The notes under the pieces were generated by a model that saw only the letters and a list, made by a program, of their open reading frames with translations, was not told the DNA's origin and ran no database searches. Position numbers and translations under genes: made by a program. 50,043 nucleotides of DNA from Anaerolineae bacterium (GTDB taxonomy: Bacteria; Chloroflexota; Anaerolineae; Anaerolineales; Villigracilaceae), in NCBI GenBank assembly GCA_017303735.1, contig JAFLCF010000008.1, forward strand, positions 1 through 50,043. The letters run 5' to 3'. Below are positions 9,501-17,549 of this stretch, piece by piece (position 1 is the stretch's first letter; every line of letters begins with the position of its first letter).

Positions 9501-11497
9501 GCAATACAGATGCGTCTCCTGCTACATACACATGGACAATTGATACCATCGCGCCAGATACAAACATCGACTCAAGCCCAGCCGATCCGAGCAACGACAA
9601 CACCCCCACCTTTACCTTCAGCAGCCCGGATGTGACTGCAACCTTCCAGTGCAGTATTGATGGCGGTGCTTTCTCTGCCTGTACCACACCAGATACTCTT
9701 GCTTTGGCAGATGGATTACATACCTTCGCTGTCCGTGCTGTGGACCCGGCTGGCAACGTCGATGGAACGCCTGCCACCTATACCTGGACAATCGACGCCA
9801 CAGCACCAGACACAACAATTGTTTCCAATCCGACCAACCCAAGCAATAACGCTACACCCACTTTTAATTTCAGCAGTTCAGATGTGACAGCGACCTTTGA
9901 ATGCAGCATTGATGGTGGCGCTTTCTCTGCCTGTACTTCACCCAACTCTCTTGCAGCCTTGGCTGATGGACCACACACCTTCGCCGTTCGCGCCATCGAT
10001 CCCTTGGGCAATGTCGATCCAACTCCTGCTTCCTATACTTGGACGGTCAACACCAGCGCCCCCATCGTGACCAACGTCACCTCACCGGATGCCGATGGTA
10101 CCTACTTCCCTGGTAATACCATCACCATTCTAGTCACATTCGATGAAGCTGTCACTGTAACTGGCACACCGCAACTACTACTTGAATTAGGCGTAGTGGA
10201 TGGGCTTGCCAATTATGTCAGTGGCAGTGGTACAGATACGCTAACGTTCACCTACACTATCGTAACAGGTGATAATACGCCCGATCTAGATTACGTCGCC
10301 AACACCTCGCTAACCCTCAACGGTGGCAGTATTCAAGACGCCGCTCTCAATAACGCGAACCTGACCTTGCCCAACCCCGGCGCAGCAGGCTCGCTGGGTG
10401 CCAACAAGGATATCGTCATTGACGCCCTCATCCTCACAGTTGTCAATAATGGTGTGGGCTCCGTTCCCGATACAGGCGACGGTTCGATCTCTGAAAACGA
10501 ACAGGTGGTAAACACCCTAAACATCAACCAACTGGTTGTGACCTTCAACAAAGATGTATACGATGTTCCCGCCAGCACCACCGACCCCGATGAAGTGGAT
10601 AACCCTGCCAACTACATCCTCGTCCGCTCTACAACAGGTACCTTCAATACCCTCAGTTGTGCCGGTGGCGTGGTCGCACCAGATATCATCACACCTGTTA
10701 CTTCGGTGACTTATAGCAACGGCGGTGGCTCCGGTCCCTTTGTCGCTACTGTCACATTGAGTACGCCCATCACTACCAATGGCTATTACCGCTTGTTCGT
10801 CTGCGGCACCACTTCCATCGTACAAGCCAATAACACGGCACTTGCTTTGGCTGGCAATGGCATTGCCAATGGCACTGACTTCACCCGCAACTTCCAACTT
10901 GTTGACCCTGCCGCCGCCGGTGGTGGAGGCGGCGCTGCTGACACAAGAGAAGATGCAAAATTAACTGTAGGAGCCTTACCTGCCACCGGCTTCGCCCCGA
11001 ACCGTGTCACCATGTTGGCAGAACAACCGAAAGAACTTGCATACACCAGCCTCGGCGACTTGTGGATCGAGATCCCTGCGTTGGGAGTTAAATCCAGCAT
11101 TGTAGGTGTGCCGCAAACCAAAGAAGCCGAATGGAATGTGACCTGGCTTGCCAATAACGTTGGCTGGCTCAACGGCACCGCGTTCCCAACCTGGGAAGGC
11201 AACTCGGTGCTCACTGCACATGTCACCAATGCCGATGGGTTGGATGGTCCCTTCGCGAATTTGACGAAACTCAAATTTGGCGATCAGATCATCGTCCATG
11301 CCTTTGGGCAGAAATATATCTTCGAATTACGCAACTCACGAATGGTCAAACCTTTCTCCACCAGTTTCGCCTTCGAAGACCTTGAGGATGAGTCTTACCT
11401 GACGTTGATCACCTGTCAGGTCTACCTCCCCAAGAGTGACACCTATCTCTATCGCCGCGTGATCCGCGCTGTATTGGTGAGCGTCGAGAACGAATAA
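6596..11497 (+). CDS. Giant secreted multi-Ig protein with LPATGF motif and C-terminal sortase domain
   Basis: 1633 residues. Signal peptide about 1-30 (ends AYAA). Order: a beta-rich domain with QLIKGG (32-200), FN3-like module (201-300), a further beta module (300-505), a Cys-pair module (510-630), five Ig-like units of 84-89 residues starting at 632, 813, 902, 987 and 1071 with a different Ig unit at about 721-812, an Ig-like module (1155-1275), an SbsA-like module (1280-1440), Gly/Ala linker, LPATGF (1461-1466) and the sortase domain. Catalytic candidates are His1542 (TAHVT), Cys1607 (TLITC) and Arg1620/1621. AAGGA precedes the ATG. No membrane anchor follows LPATG. Each of the five units carries two Cys about 11 apart, plausibly a disulfide. 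It is the longest of the three paralogs and is probably exposed on the cell surface. Confidence 0.88.
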   Translation: MNKSFFNKLFSAILIVMLALGALPITPAYAATSGPNLPDVGANVNGPGTVNWTNSGNVISNNNVYATVAVNNSTSEYLQATDFDFAIPAGSSIAGIQVTIGRFGSTGGGQDIQDNVVQLIKGGSLVGSNLGNTTTDWPGTEAAANYGAANNLWGTTWTPAEINDVNFGVALAVDSTNTRTASVDYIQVTVTYFLNSTTVGVATATSGSSSSINVSMPYTDDGDADNTYTVEYCLTSANCPVSGSWTTFVSGAAHSASPFATSITGLAPATSYDVRVTYNDADGITGTNPQTIANVTTAACGGSLTYTIPAGSDRVVVVIVSSEGGGAIGTPNLSGFGAATLIANPVNGNARIYAGYRVVGTSAVAQATTITATNGTCFYANTYTGINQTAGTGVSNTINSSATGTAAAGNTTTNTSVFNAAGGAVVNQAGGRVIYATNMNNAGPSGTGTSGVWTFSELFDGSQTADGNRTAVGQSTATTAGSATITVTDGGTAHNRSVLVGFALNPAITNTAPNAPSTINQYRTDATTVIAQGGYTNQTQVVFKATATDPEANQYQLQVEVLPNASAFTNTATCSSPLTNSGTETSTGSCGAFVSGTSYKWQYRLVDSLGAATAWTSFGGSDPDFTVDSTAPDTTITANPPLLTNSSTAAFSFTGSDPGGSGVASFQCQLDGGGFSACTSPQNYVGLSDGSHTFQVRAIDNAGNVDSTPASYTWTVDTTAPAAPVVTTPANGSVISNPTPLVSGTAEPNSTVTVYIDGSPVGTATADGSGDWNYTPAALSDGSHTVRATSTDAAGNTSPNSNTNTFTVDTVAPDTTITANPTNPTNSSNASFSFTGNDSGGSGVASFQCQLDGGGFSACTSPQNYVGLSDGSHTFQVRAIDVAGNVDTTPASYTWTIDTAAPDTTIDSNPTNPSNDNTPTFTFSSPDVTATFQCSIDGGAFSACTTPNTLATLADGLHTFAVRAVDLLGNTDASPATYTWTIDTIAPDTNIDSSPADPSNDNTPTFTFSSPDVTATFQCSIDGGAFSACTTPDTLALADGLHTFAVRAVDPAGNVDGTPATYTWTIDATAPDTTIVSNPTNPSNNATPTFNFSSSDVTATFECSIDGGAFSACTSPNSLAALADGPHTFAVRAIDPLGNVDPTPASYTWTVNTSAPIVTNVTSPDADGTYFPGNTITILVTFDEAVTVTGTPQLLLELGVVDGLANYVSGSGTDTLTFTYTIVTGDNTPDLDYVANTSLTLNGGSIQDAALNNANLTLPNPGAAGSLGANKDIVIDALILTVVNNGVGSVPDTGDGSISENEQVVNTLNINQLVVTFNKDVYDVPASTTDPDEVDNPANYILVRSTTGTFNTLSCAGGVVAPDIITPVTSVTYSNGGGSGPFVATVTLSTPITTNGYYRLFVCGTTSIVQANNTALALAGNGIANGTDFTRNFQLVDPAAAGGGGGAADTREDAKLTVGALPATGFAPNRVTMLAEQPKELAYTSLGDLWIEIPALGVKSSIVGVPQTKEAEWNVTWLANNVGWLNGTAFPTWEGNSVLTAHVTNADGLDGPFANLTKLKFGDQIIVHAFGQKYIFELRNSRMVKPFSTSFAFEDLEDESYLTLITCQVYLPKSDTYLYRRVIRAVLVSVENE
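8489..10050 (+). repeat. Tandem Ig-like repeat array within the 6596 gene
   Basis: Five units begin with PDT-I at 8489, 9032, 9299, 9554 and 9806. Each contains a FQC-(Q/S)-DGG-FSAC segment, GLHTF/GSHTF-VRA-D and PA-YTWT. The first two are close copies of each other, and the last three form a second sub-family, so duplication happened in steps. Arrays like this commonly vary in copy number. Confidence 0.85.
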
Positions 11498-11519
11498 GAT
11501 CGAATCTCCTTCTGTAAGA

Positions 11520-11556
11520 AAAAGCTCCGAGGTTTATAGCCTCGGAGCTTTTTTTA
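11520..11556 (+). terminator. Rho-independent terminator
   Basis: AAGCTCCGAGG/CCTCGGAGCTT perfect stem (11522-11532/11540-11550) plus seven Ts, just after the 6596 gene. Confidence 0.92.
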
Positions 11557-11572
11557 TGAAAATGGATTCGGT

Positions 11573-11578
11573 TATAAT
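11573..11578 (+). promoter_or_regulatory. -10 element placing the transcript start at the kinase ATG (leaderless)
   Basis: TATAAT 7 nt before ATG 11586. No Shine-Dalgarno and no -35 box are visible. Confidence 0.6.
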
Positions 11579-11585
11579 CCGCCCC

Positions 11586-13625
11586 ATGTCCACTTGGAAT
11601 GGTAAATCTCTCGGCAATGTTGTGATCGGCGATCTGATCGCCCGCGGGGGTATGGCAGAAGTTTATTACGGAAAACATTCCACACTCGACCGCAATGTAG
11701 CCGTCAAGATCATGCGCGATCATGTCGAAGAAGATCCTGATTCGCGCACACGCTTCGCGCGAGAGGCACGCGTGGTTGCCGGGCTCGATCACCCCAACAT
11801 CATTCAGATCTTCGACTCCACGCTTGTTGATGGACGCCCATGCATCGTCATGGAACTTGTTCCGGGTGCGTCGCTTGGCAGTTACCTCAAAGAACTCCAC
11901 AAACACGGCAACAAACTTTCACATTCATCCATTGCGCAATTGCTCAAACCCATCGCCGCCGCCATGGACTATGCCCACAACCGCAATATCGTCCATCGCG
12001 ATATAAAGCCAGCCAATATTTTGCTCCGCTCCAAAAATTCACAAGTGATCGCAGGTGAGCCCCTTCCTGAGGATGTAGAACCGGTTCTCACCGACTTTGG
12101 GCTGGTGCGCCTGCTCGATTCCACCACCCAAACCTCAACCGGAACTGTCTCCGGAACACCCTCGTACATGAGTCCCGAACAAGCCCGTGGTGACCGTGTA
12201 GACCGGCGAACAGACATCTACTCACTCGGTGTTGTGCTATATGAAATGCTGGCAGGCGAAGTTCCGTTTGACGCTGAATCTTCCTTCGGCGTATTAATGA
12301 AACATCTAAATGACCCTCCCCCGCCCATCCCTGGCATCTCAAAAGACCTACAGTCCGTGATCAACCGCGCGCTCGCCAAAGACCCAGCCCATCGTTATGA
12401 TTCTGCTGGAGAATTGGTGGATGAGTTTGATGCCGTTCTCAGCGGAAAAAAACTTTCAAAAAAAACAGACACGCTCAAAGATATTGTCGTCAAAGCCGCT
12501 GTTCCTCCGCAGGCTGTGGCGGCACCATCGCGCCTGCCCATTCTGGTTGGAGGCGTGATCGTCCTCACCTTGATCGTTATCGCAGGCATCTGGCTGCTCC
12601 GCCCGACTTTCATGCCAGGTGCCGCGCGCCTGGAACCCAATCAGCCTGTTGGGCACATCACCTACAATGATTTCAACTATCTTGTCGATCAGGTGATCAT
12701 CTCCGTCAATGGGTTGCCCCTGCCCGAGCCGGGCACCCACTTTGAAGTGTGGTTGCTCTCACAGGGCGGAGAGAGGCGGCGCAGCATCGGCAATGTCGCC
12801 TTTGATGGGAACAGCGGTCAGTTGAATTACATTAATCCTGATGGAGATAATTTGCTTGCGGAGTTTGATCAATTTGAGATCACACTTGAACGGGACGATG
12901 GTGACCCAACCCACAGCAATGAAGTAGTGGCTTCTTCGGTTTTCCCACCGTTGGCTCTGCCGCATATACGGCATTTGTTGGTTTCCACCGGCAGCACGCC
13001 AGATGGAATTGCCCTCATTCAAGGATTGTGGGATGGCGCTGATACGATCAACACTTCGGTTATGGAATTGCGCGAAGCCTATTCAGAAGAAGATGAAGAG
13101 ACTGTGCGATTAAAGACCGAAGAGATCATCAATCAACTTTCAGGCAATAAAAATTTAAACCAGTATAAAGATTGGAACGGAGACGGCAGCATCGACGACC
13201 CAATGGATGGATATGGTCTACTTGCAAATGGAGACCCAGAGCAGGGATACATTCCTCAAACCCTGCACACGGTGCGCCTTGCTGCTGAATCCGACGATGC
13301 CACCCGGGGCATTCAAGAACATCGTCAAACCATTAACGTATGTATTCTCAATATGGAAACATGGAGCAAAAGCCTGCTCGACCTGGCACTGGAATTGCAA
13401 GGCATGCCATACGGGACAGAAATGGAAGCTGTTATTACAGAAATGGAAATGCTCTCTAGTCATTTATTATACGGTGAAGATGCCAATGGCAATGGGCGCA
13501 TTGAACCCATCACAAATGAAGGCGGTGCAGATACTGCCTATGTAGAAGCATATTTCATGGCTGAAATGCCGCTGCTGCCCGGCGCACAACGCATCCCGCC
13601 GCCAGCGAAAGAGATTGAGCCTTAA
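11586..13625 (+). CDS. Transmembrane Ser/Thr protein kinase with RskA-like outer domain
   Basis: 679 residues from ATG 11586. An in-frame ATG at 11556 lies in the upstream terminator T run and is rejected. Kinase domain about 14-290: glycine loop ARGGMAEVYYG, Lys41 (VAVK), HRD 137-139, DFG 170-172, SGTPSYMSPEQ and DIYSLGVVLYEML, i.e. a PknB-type Hanks kinase. One membrane helix at about 318-340 is followed by an outside region. Its GTHFEVWLLSQGG and GNVAF parts resemble the sensor domain of RskA-type anti-sigma factors, and an acidic NGDGSIDDP calcium-loop-like stretch occurs near residue 540. No PASTA repeats. Likely a surface-signal sensor; ligand and substrates unknown. Monocistronic, ending in a shared terminator. 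Confidence 0.85.
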   Translation: MSTWNGKSLGNVVIGDLIARGGMAEVYYGKHSTLDRNVAVKIMRDHVEEDPDSRTRFAREARVVAGLDHPNIIQIFDSTLVDGRPCIVMELVPGASLGSYLKELHKHGNKLSHSSIAQLLKPIAAAMDYAHNRNIVHRDIKPANILLRSKNSQVIAGEPLPEDVEPVLTDFGLVRLLDSTTQTSTGTVSGTPSYMSPEQARGDRVDRRTDIYSLGVVLYEMLAGEVPFDAESSFGVLMKHLNDPPPPIPGISKDLQSVINRALAKDPAHRYDSAGELVDEFDAVLSGKKLSKKTDTLKDIVVKAAVPPQAVAAPSRLPILVGGVIVLTLIVIAGIWLLRPTFMPGAARLEPNQPVGHITYNDFNYLVDQVIISVNGLPLPEPGTHFEVWLLSQGGERRRSIGNVAFDGNSGQLNYINPDGDNLLAEFDQFEITLERDDGDPTHSNEVVASSVFPPLALPHIRHLLVSTGSTPDGIALIQGLWDGADTINTSVMELREAYSEEDEETVRLKTEEIINQLSGNKNLNQYKDWNGDGSIDDPMDGYGLLANGDPEQGYIPQTLHTVRLAAESDDATRGIQEHRQTINVCILNMETWSKSLLDLALELQGMPYGTEMEAVITEMEMLSSHLLYGEDANGNGRIEPITNEGGADTAYVEAYFMAEMPLLPGAQRIPPPAKEIEP

Positions 13626-13627
13626 AA

Positions 13628-13662
13628 ACAAAAAGCTCCCGCAATGTTGCGGGAGCTTTTGC
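13628..13662. terminator. Bidirectional terminator between convergent genes
   Basis: Perfect stem AAAAGCTCCCGCA/TGCGGGAGCTTTT (13631-13643/13648-13660) with A and T tracts on both sides. It serves the kinase gene and possibly the convergent small membrane-protein gene. Confidence 0.88.
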
Positions 13663-13673
13663 TAATGATCATC

Positions 13674-13979
13674 TTACGGGGCAAACTGGAAAGATTCTCC
13701 AGAGACAGCCATATATGCGCCAAGCGCTCCGTTGATGCAGGCGGCAAACAACCCAAGCCCGCACAATACCATACCAATGATCGCCATCGTTTTCTGCGAA
13801 GGGTCTTTCATACCAAAGAAACCGAGGACGATTCCAATAATACCCAGTGGGACACCGCAGATCGGTAAAAACCACGCACACAGGTTGATCACGCCGATCA
13901 CAAGTGATGCGATCGACATCATTCTTTCATTCCCACCAGAAGCGGGAGCAGGTGAAGGGCTAACGGGCTGTGATTCCAT
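13674..13979 (-). CDS. Small membrane protein, DUF4190-like
   Basis: 101 residues. A Pro/Ser-rich N-terminus is followed by two or three hydrophobic helices (about 21-57 and 64-92) with the GVPLGIIGIVLGFFGMKD and IIGMVLCGLG pattern of DUF4190-type proteins. AGGAG lies 8 nt before the ATG at 13979. Function unknown. Confidence 0.65.
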   Translation of the reverse strand: MESQPVSPSPAPASGGNERMMSIASLVIGVINLCAWFLPICGVPLGIIGIVLGFFGMKDPSQKTMAIIGMVLCGLGLFAACINGALGAYMAVSGESFQFAP

Positions 13980-14035
13980 GATTACATTCTCCTTTTGAGT
14001 TGGTTCATAAATTTTACTTCAATTTCGCCACAGGG

Positions 14036-15388
14036 TTATCCGTCCAAAGTCCTATCCGTGATCTTCAAGGCTTCATCCAAAACGTCGATGCCTTCCTTCA
14101 ATTCCTGCTCCGTGATCACGAGTGGCGGAATGATCAAAACCGTATGCCAGTGTGTATACAGGAACAATCCATGATCCAGACAATATTTTCGCAAAGCCGT
14201 CATCTCCGGCGATGATCCATTCCACGGTGCCATTGGTTCCTTCGTCTTACGATCCTTCACCAGTTCAAGGATGCCGAACAGACCAATACTGCGGACCTCA
14301 CCCACAGATGGATGCGCCTCACCCAGGTCAGACAACATACGCCTCAAAACCGCGCCCATGCCTGCCGCATGCTCGACGACTTTATCCTCCCTCATGGCTT
14401 GGATGTTCGCCACAGCCGCCGCCAAAGAAATGGGATGCGAGGTATACGTCAGCCCGCTTTCAAAAGCATGCTCATCAAAAGCCGCCGCGATCTCCGGTTT
14501 CATCGCCACAGCTCCCAACGGCGCATACGCAGACGTGAGTCCCTTTGCCATGGTGATGATATCCGGCACCACATTCCAATGCTCAATAGCAAACCACTTG
14601 CCCGTGCGTCCGAATCCGCTCATGACTTCATCGCAGATCATCACAATGCCGTACTTATCACACAACCTGCGCACACCCTGCATATACCCTTCCGGCGGGA
14701 TGATGATGCCGTTTGTCCCCGTCACCGACTCGAGCATGACCGCCGCAATAGACTCGGGTCCTTCATATAAGATAATCTCTTCCAAATGGTTGACATAGTC
14801 CTGGGCAAAATCCGCTTCGGAAATATTGGGGTTGGTTCGGTGAAAGGTGGAGCGATAACGATACGGGTCAAGGAAATGCACCACGCCACTCATCAGGTTC
14901 GGCTCCCATGCCACACGGCGCGGATCCCCCGTCGCTGCCATGGCTCCGGCAGAAGCGCCATGATACGAACGATAACGAGTCAGTATCTTATGTCGCTTGG
15001 TGTATCCACGTGCAAGTTTGATGGCGTTCTCGTTCGCGTCCGCGCCGCCGAGGGTAAAGAGGACTTTGCTCAATGCACCATTTGGCGTGACACTTGCCAC
15101 TTCCCGGCTCGCCAATGCGCGGATTCTCGTCGTCATCCCTGGAGCCGCATAAGGCAATTCTCCCGCCTGCTTCTGCATGGCTTTGATGATGCGTTCGTCT
15201 CCATGTCCGATATTGACACACATTGTCATCGAGTTGAAATCGAGGTAGCGTTTATCGTCTACATCCCAGAAATACACGCCTTTGGCACGTTTGATAGCAA
15301 TGGGATTTACTTTGGCTTGTGCAGACCACGTCCAAAAAACATGTTCCTTTGAAAGAGGGAGAATTTCGTTATCAGGAAGGTCAAACAT
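14036..15388 (-). CDS. Class III PLP-dependent aminotransferase
   Basis: 450 residues from ATG 15388, chosen because AAGGA precedes it by 6 nt; the upstream in-frame ATGs fall in an intergenic repeat. Class III hallmarks: GGADANENAIK (PLP phosphate region), RYRSYHGASAGAMAATGD, the IICDEVMSGFGRTG-type strand with Asp, and MAKGLTS, whose Lys should form the Schiff base. The YTSHPISLAAAVANI segment is typical of taurine-pyruvate/omega-amino-acid aminotransferases, but the substrate cannot be fixed from sequence. Cytosolic. It is transcribed divergently from the 15469 gene. Confidence 0.85.
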   Translation of the reverse strand: MFDLPDNEILPLSKEHVFWTWSAQAKVNPIAIKRAKGVYFWDVDDKRYLDFNSMTMCVNIGHGDERIIKAMQKQAGELPYAAPGMTTRIRALASREVASVTPNGALSKVLFTLGGADANENAIKLARGYTKRHKILTRYRSYHGASAGAMAATGDPRRVAWEPNLMSGVVHFLDPYRYRSTFHRTNPNISEADFAQDYVNHLEEIILYEGPESIAAVMLESVTGTNGIIIPPEGYMQGVRRLCDKYGIVMICDEVMSGFGRTGKWFAIEHWNVVPDIITMAKGLTSAYAPLGAVAMKPEIAAAFDEHAFESGLTYTSHPISLAAAVANIQAMREDKVVEHAAGMGAVLRRMLSDLGEAHPSVGEVRSIGLFGILELVKDRKTKEPMAPWNGSSPEMTALRKYCLDHGLFLYTHWHTVLIIPPLVITEQELKEGIDVLDEALKITDRTLDG

Positions 15389-15403
15389 GGGAAGTCCTTG
15401 TGA

Positions 15404-15440
15404 TGCGTAATTCGTAATGCGTAAATTCGGGTTCCGCATT
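15404..15440. repeat. Short degenerate tandem repeat (GCGTAATTCGTAAT type)
   Basis: TGCGTAATTCGTAATGCGTAAATTCGG consists of shuffled TGCGTAA and TTCGTAA units, followed by GCATTTCGTA. It fills the divergent spacer between the aminotransferase and kinase-like genes. Other tracts of this style are listed at 35985, 36820, 37364, 38112 and 49182. Confidence 0.55.
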
Positions 15441-15453
15441 TCGTATCCCGAAT

Positions 15454-15459
15454 TATAAT
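15454..15459 (+). promoter_or_regulatory. -10 element for leaderless transcription of the 15469 gene
   Basis: TATAAT 9 nt before ATG 15469; no Shine-Dalgarno or -35 box is seen. Confidence 0.5.
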
Positions 15460-15468
15460 CCTCTGCCC

Positions 15469-16038
15469 ATGAACCCATTTCCCTATAAACGCATTGTCGT
15501 CATCGGCACGACCAGTTCGGGCAAATCTACATTGGCGCAAGAACTCTCAAAGCGACTGGGTATTCCCTATGTGGAGTTGGATGCGTTATTCTGGGAACCC
15601 AATTGGCAGGAAGCCTCCCCGCTCGATTTTTGGCTGAGGGTCGAAGCCGCCATCGAACCGGAAGACTGGGTGGTGGCAGGCAACTACAGCCATGTACGCG
15701 ACCTGATCTGGGAACGCGCCGACCTCGTCATCTGGTTGGATTATTCCTTCCACATCGTATTCTGGCGTCTGCTCACCCGCACCATCCGCCGCGCATGGAC
15801 TCAGGAGGACCTCTGGAACGGCAACCGAGAAACCTTCTGGTGGCATCTCAAATTTTGGTCAGAAGAGTCATTATTCCATTGGCTGTTCAAAACCTATTGG
15901 AGAAGGAAACGCGAGATTCCGGTTTTGCTTGCCCGCCCTGAATACGAACACCTTCAAGCAATCCGTTTCAATCATCCGCATGAGGCAAAAGAGTGGCTTG
16001 AAACGATCAACGCCGGGGCTTTACATCCCAATCCCTAA
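15469..16038 (+). CDS. P-loop adenylate-kinase-like / topology-modulation-type protein
   Basis: 189 residues. Walker A GTTSSGKST at about 13-21, then PYVELDALFWEPNW and VVAGNYSHVRDLIWERADLVIWLDY, the pattern of small AAA/adenylate-kinase-related proteins annotated as FlaR or topology modulation proteins. The C-terminal half is Trp/Arg rich. Exact substrate unknown. Its 3' end overlaps the convergent 16021 gene by 18 bases. Confidence 0.75.
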   Translation: MNPFPYKRIVVIGTTSSGKSTLAQELSKRLGIPYVELDALFWEPNWQEASPLDFWLRVEAAIEPEDWVVAGNYSHVRDLIWERADLVIWLDYSFHIVFWRLLTRTIRRAWTQEDLWNGNRETFWWHLKFWSEESLFHWLFKTYWRRKREIPVLLARPEYEHLQAIRFNHPHEAKEWLETINAGALHPNP

Positions 16039-16443
16039 AACAAACGCGATCACAACTGCACCCGCCGCAAGAATGCCGATGCGAATCAAATGACGACGCG
16101 TCATTCCCTTTGCATCTTCACGAGGAGGTAAAAATCTTATTTTTTGTCGAAACTCTGTCAGGTTCCAGGCAAACAGACCAAAGACCGCTCCGCTAAACAT
16201 TAAGCCAGGAATAAATTTAAACCAGACGCCAAATGCCGCCAACCCTAAAGAGATCAGCACGACTGGGGCAGAAAACCATTTCCATTTGCGCCATAAAGAG
16301 ACGAGCCAAAAAAACCCAAGAGCCATGATCCACTCGGCGGCGTTTTCATAGCCAGCCAGCCAATAGCCCCATGCAAATGAGCTGCTTGATATCAGAATAC
16401 AAATGACAAGCACCGTGATGATCAAACTTCCTCCGGAAAACAT
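16021..16443 (-). CDS. Integral membrane protein, paralog of the 17055 protein
   Basis: 140 residues from ATG 16443, the start at which the first helix begins (FSGGSLIITVLVICILI). Longer in-frame starts would run into the divergent DUF309 gene. About four to five helices. The segment FGLFAWNLTEFRQKI followed by REDAKGMTRRHLIRIG matches FSLLAWDLTAFEARL and REDAVRMEWAHFIRLG in the 17055 protein, so the two flank the DUF309 gene as paralogs. Function unknown. Confidence 0.65.
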   Translation of the reverse strand: MFSGGSLIITVLVICILISSSSFAWGYWLAGYENAAEWIMALGFFWLVSLWRKWKWFSAPVVLISLGLAAFGVWFKFIPGLMFSGAVFGLFAWNLTEFRQKIRFLPPREDAKGMTRRHLIRIGILAAGAVVIAFVLGIGM

Positions 16444-16462
16444 TTTACCATCCGGCTTAAGA

Positions 16463-16468
16463 TATACT
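16463..16468 (+). promoter_or_regulatory. -10 element for leaderless transcription of the DUF309 gene
   Basis: TATACT exactly 6 nt before ATG 16475; no Shine-Dalgarno. Confidence 0.55.
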
Positions 16469-16474
16469 CCCAGC

Positions 16475-17017
16475 ATGTCAAAGGATAACGGACCAATCCA
16501 AATTTCTTCACACACAGCTGAAGATTGCGCAGGTAGCCTGCATCCCAAAGCCATTGAAGGGATGCAATATTTCAACGAGGGAAAATTCTTCGACGCGCAT
16601 GAAGAGTTGGAAATAGCATGGAAGGAAGAACCCGGCTCAGTGCGTGACCTGTATCGGGGTATCCTCCAGATAGCTGTAACCTACCTGCACATCACTCGCG
16701 GAAATTACGATGGCGCGGTCAAAGTCTATGACCGGAGTTTGAAATGGATGCAAGGCTGGAACGATGTCTGCCGGGGGATCCATGTGAAAAAGATCAGGGA
16801 GGATGCGAGCAAGGTCATGCAGGAAGTGGAACGTCTTGGGAAAGAGCGCATTGGGGAATTTGACACAGCCCTGTTCAAACCGATCCAATGGAACGAAAAA
16901 CGGCAATGGATTTGTGATCGCTGCGGAAGCCCGATGCACGAAAAGAATTGTAAAGTGACCTGTCCCAACTGTGGCAATCGGTTCGATTGTTCGGATCTGA
17001 ATTTATATTTCGATTGA
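16475..17017 (+). CDS. DUF309 protein fused to a C-terminal zinc ribbon
   Basis: 180 residues from ATG 16475 (leaderless start). Residues about 28-105 are a DUF309 helical domain (AIEGMQYFNEGKFFDAHEELE, then DLYRGILQIAVTYLH). The C-terminus carries CDRCGSPMHEKNCKVTCPNCGNRFDC, with two CXXC knuckles typical of a zinc ribbon; most DUF309 proteins I know lack it. The role is unknown. It sits between two paralogous membrane-protein genes on the opposite strand. Confidence 0.75.
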   Translation: MSKDNGPIQISSHTAEDCAGSLHPKAIEGMQYFNEGKFFDAHEELEIAWKEEPGSVRDLYRGILQIAVTYLHITRGNYDGAVKVYDRSLKWMQGWNDVCRGIHVKKIREDASKVMQEVERLGKERIGEFDTALFKPIQWNEKRQWICDRCGSPMHEKNCKVTCPNCGNRFDCSDLNLYFD

Positions 17018-17054
17018 TTCAGGCAACCATCACGCTAAAAGCGTGACCTACTTT

Positions 17055-17549
17055 TTATTCCCGGCTGCGTAAACGATAGACTAGTGTACTGATGCCCCAA
17101 ATCCCTACCACCGCCAGTATCAAGGCTGAGCCGAGAGTAAGATTTACTTTAATAACTCCGGCAATAATCACCCCACCCACACCTAAACCGATCACCAAAC
17201 CAAGCCTTATGAAGTGAGCCCATTCCATTCGGACGGCATCTTCCCGGTTGGACGTACGCTCCAGGCGGGCTTCAAATGCAGTCAGATCCCAGGCGAGCAG
17301 GGAGAATACCATACCAGCCAATGCCAGCAGATGGGGTACACCTGCCCATATCACCCCAGTAGATATCAGCCCGAAGAGAATGAACGCCGCATCTGTAAAA
17401 CGCGTGTTCCTGCGCAGATGCAGAACCAGCCATGCGACACCAAACAAAGCAACGATGATCCCTTGGGTGATAAATCCGTGGGTGACAAGCCCATACGTTA
17501 AGAATCCGGCTCCAGCCACAATGGATAGAAGAGCTGCGTAGCGCGTCAT
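17055..17549 (-). CDS. Integral membrane protein at the end of the MoxR operon
   Basis: 164 residues from ATG 17549, which overlaps the stop of the DUF58 gene by 4 bases (ATGA). Four to five predicted helices, with a charged LERTSNREDAVRMEW loop. Homologous to the 16021 protein. It is the last gene of the unit that begins at 21219; function unknown. Confidence 0.7.
   Translation of the reverse strand: MTRYAALLSIVAGAGFLTYGLVTHGFITQGIIVALFGVAWLVLHLRRNTRFTDAAFILFGLISTGVIWAGVPHLLALAGMVFSLLAWDLTAFEARLERTSNREDAVRMEWAHFIRLGLVIGLGVGGVIIAGVIKVNLTLGSALILAVVGIWGISTLVYRLRSRE

Noticed and set aside
8489..10050. Repeat array as a CRISPR or satellite
   Set aside because: Unit length of about 250 bp in frame with coding Ig-like modules; no spacers.
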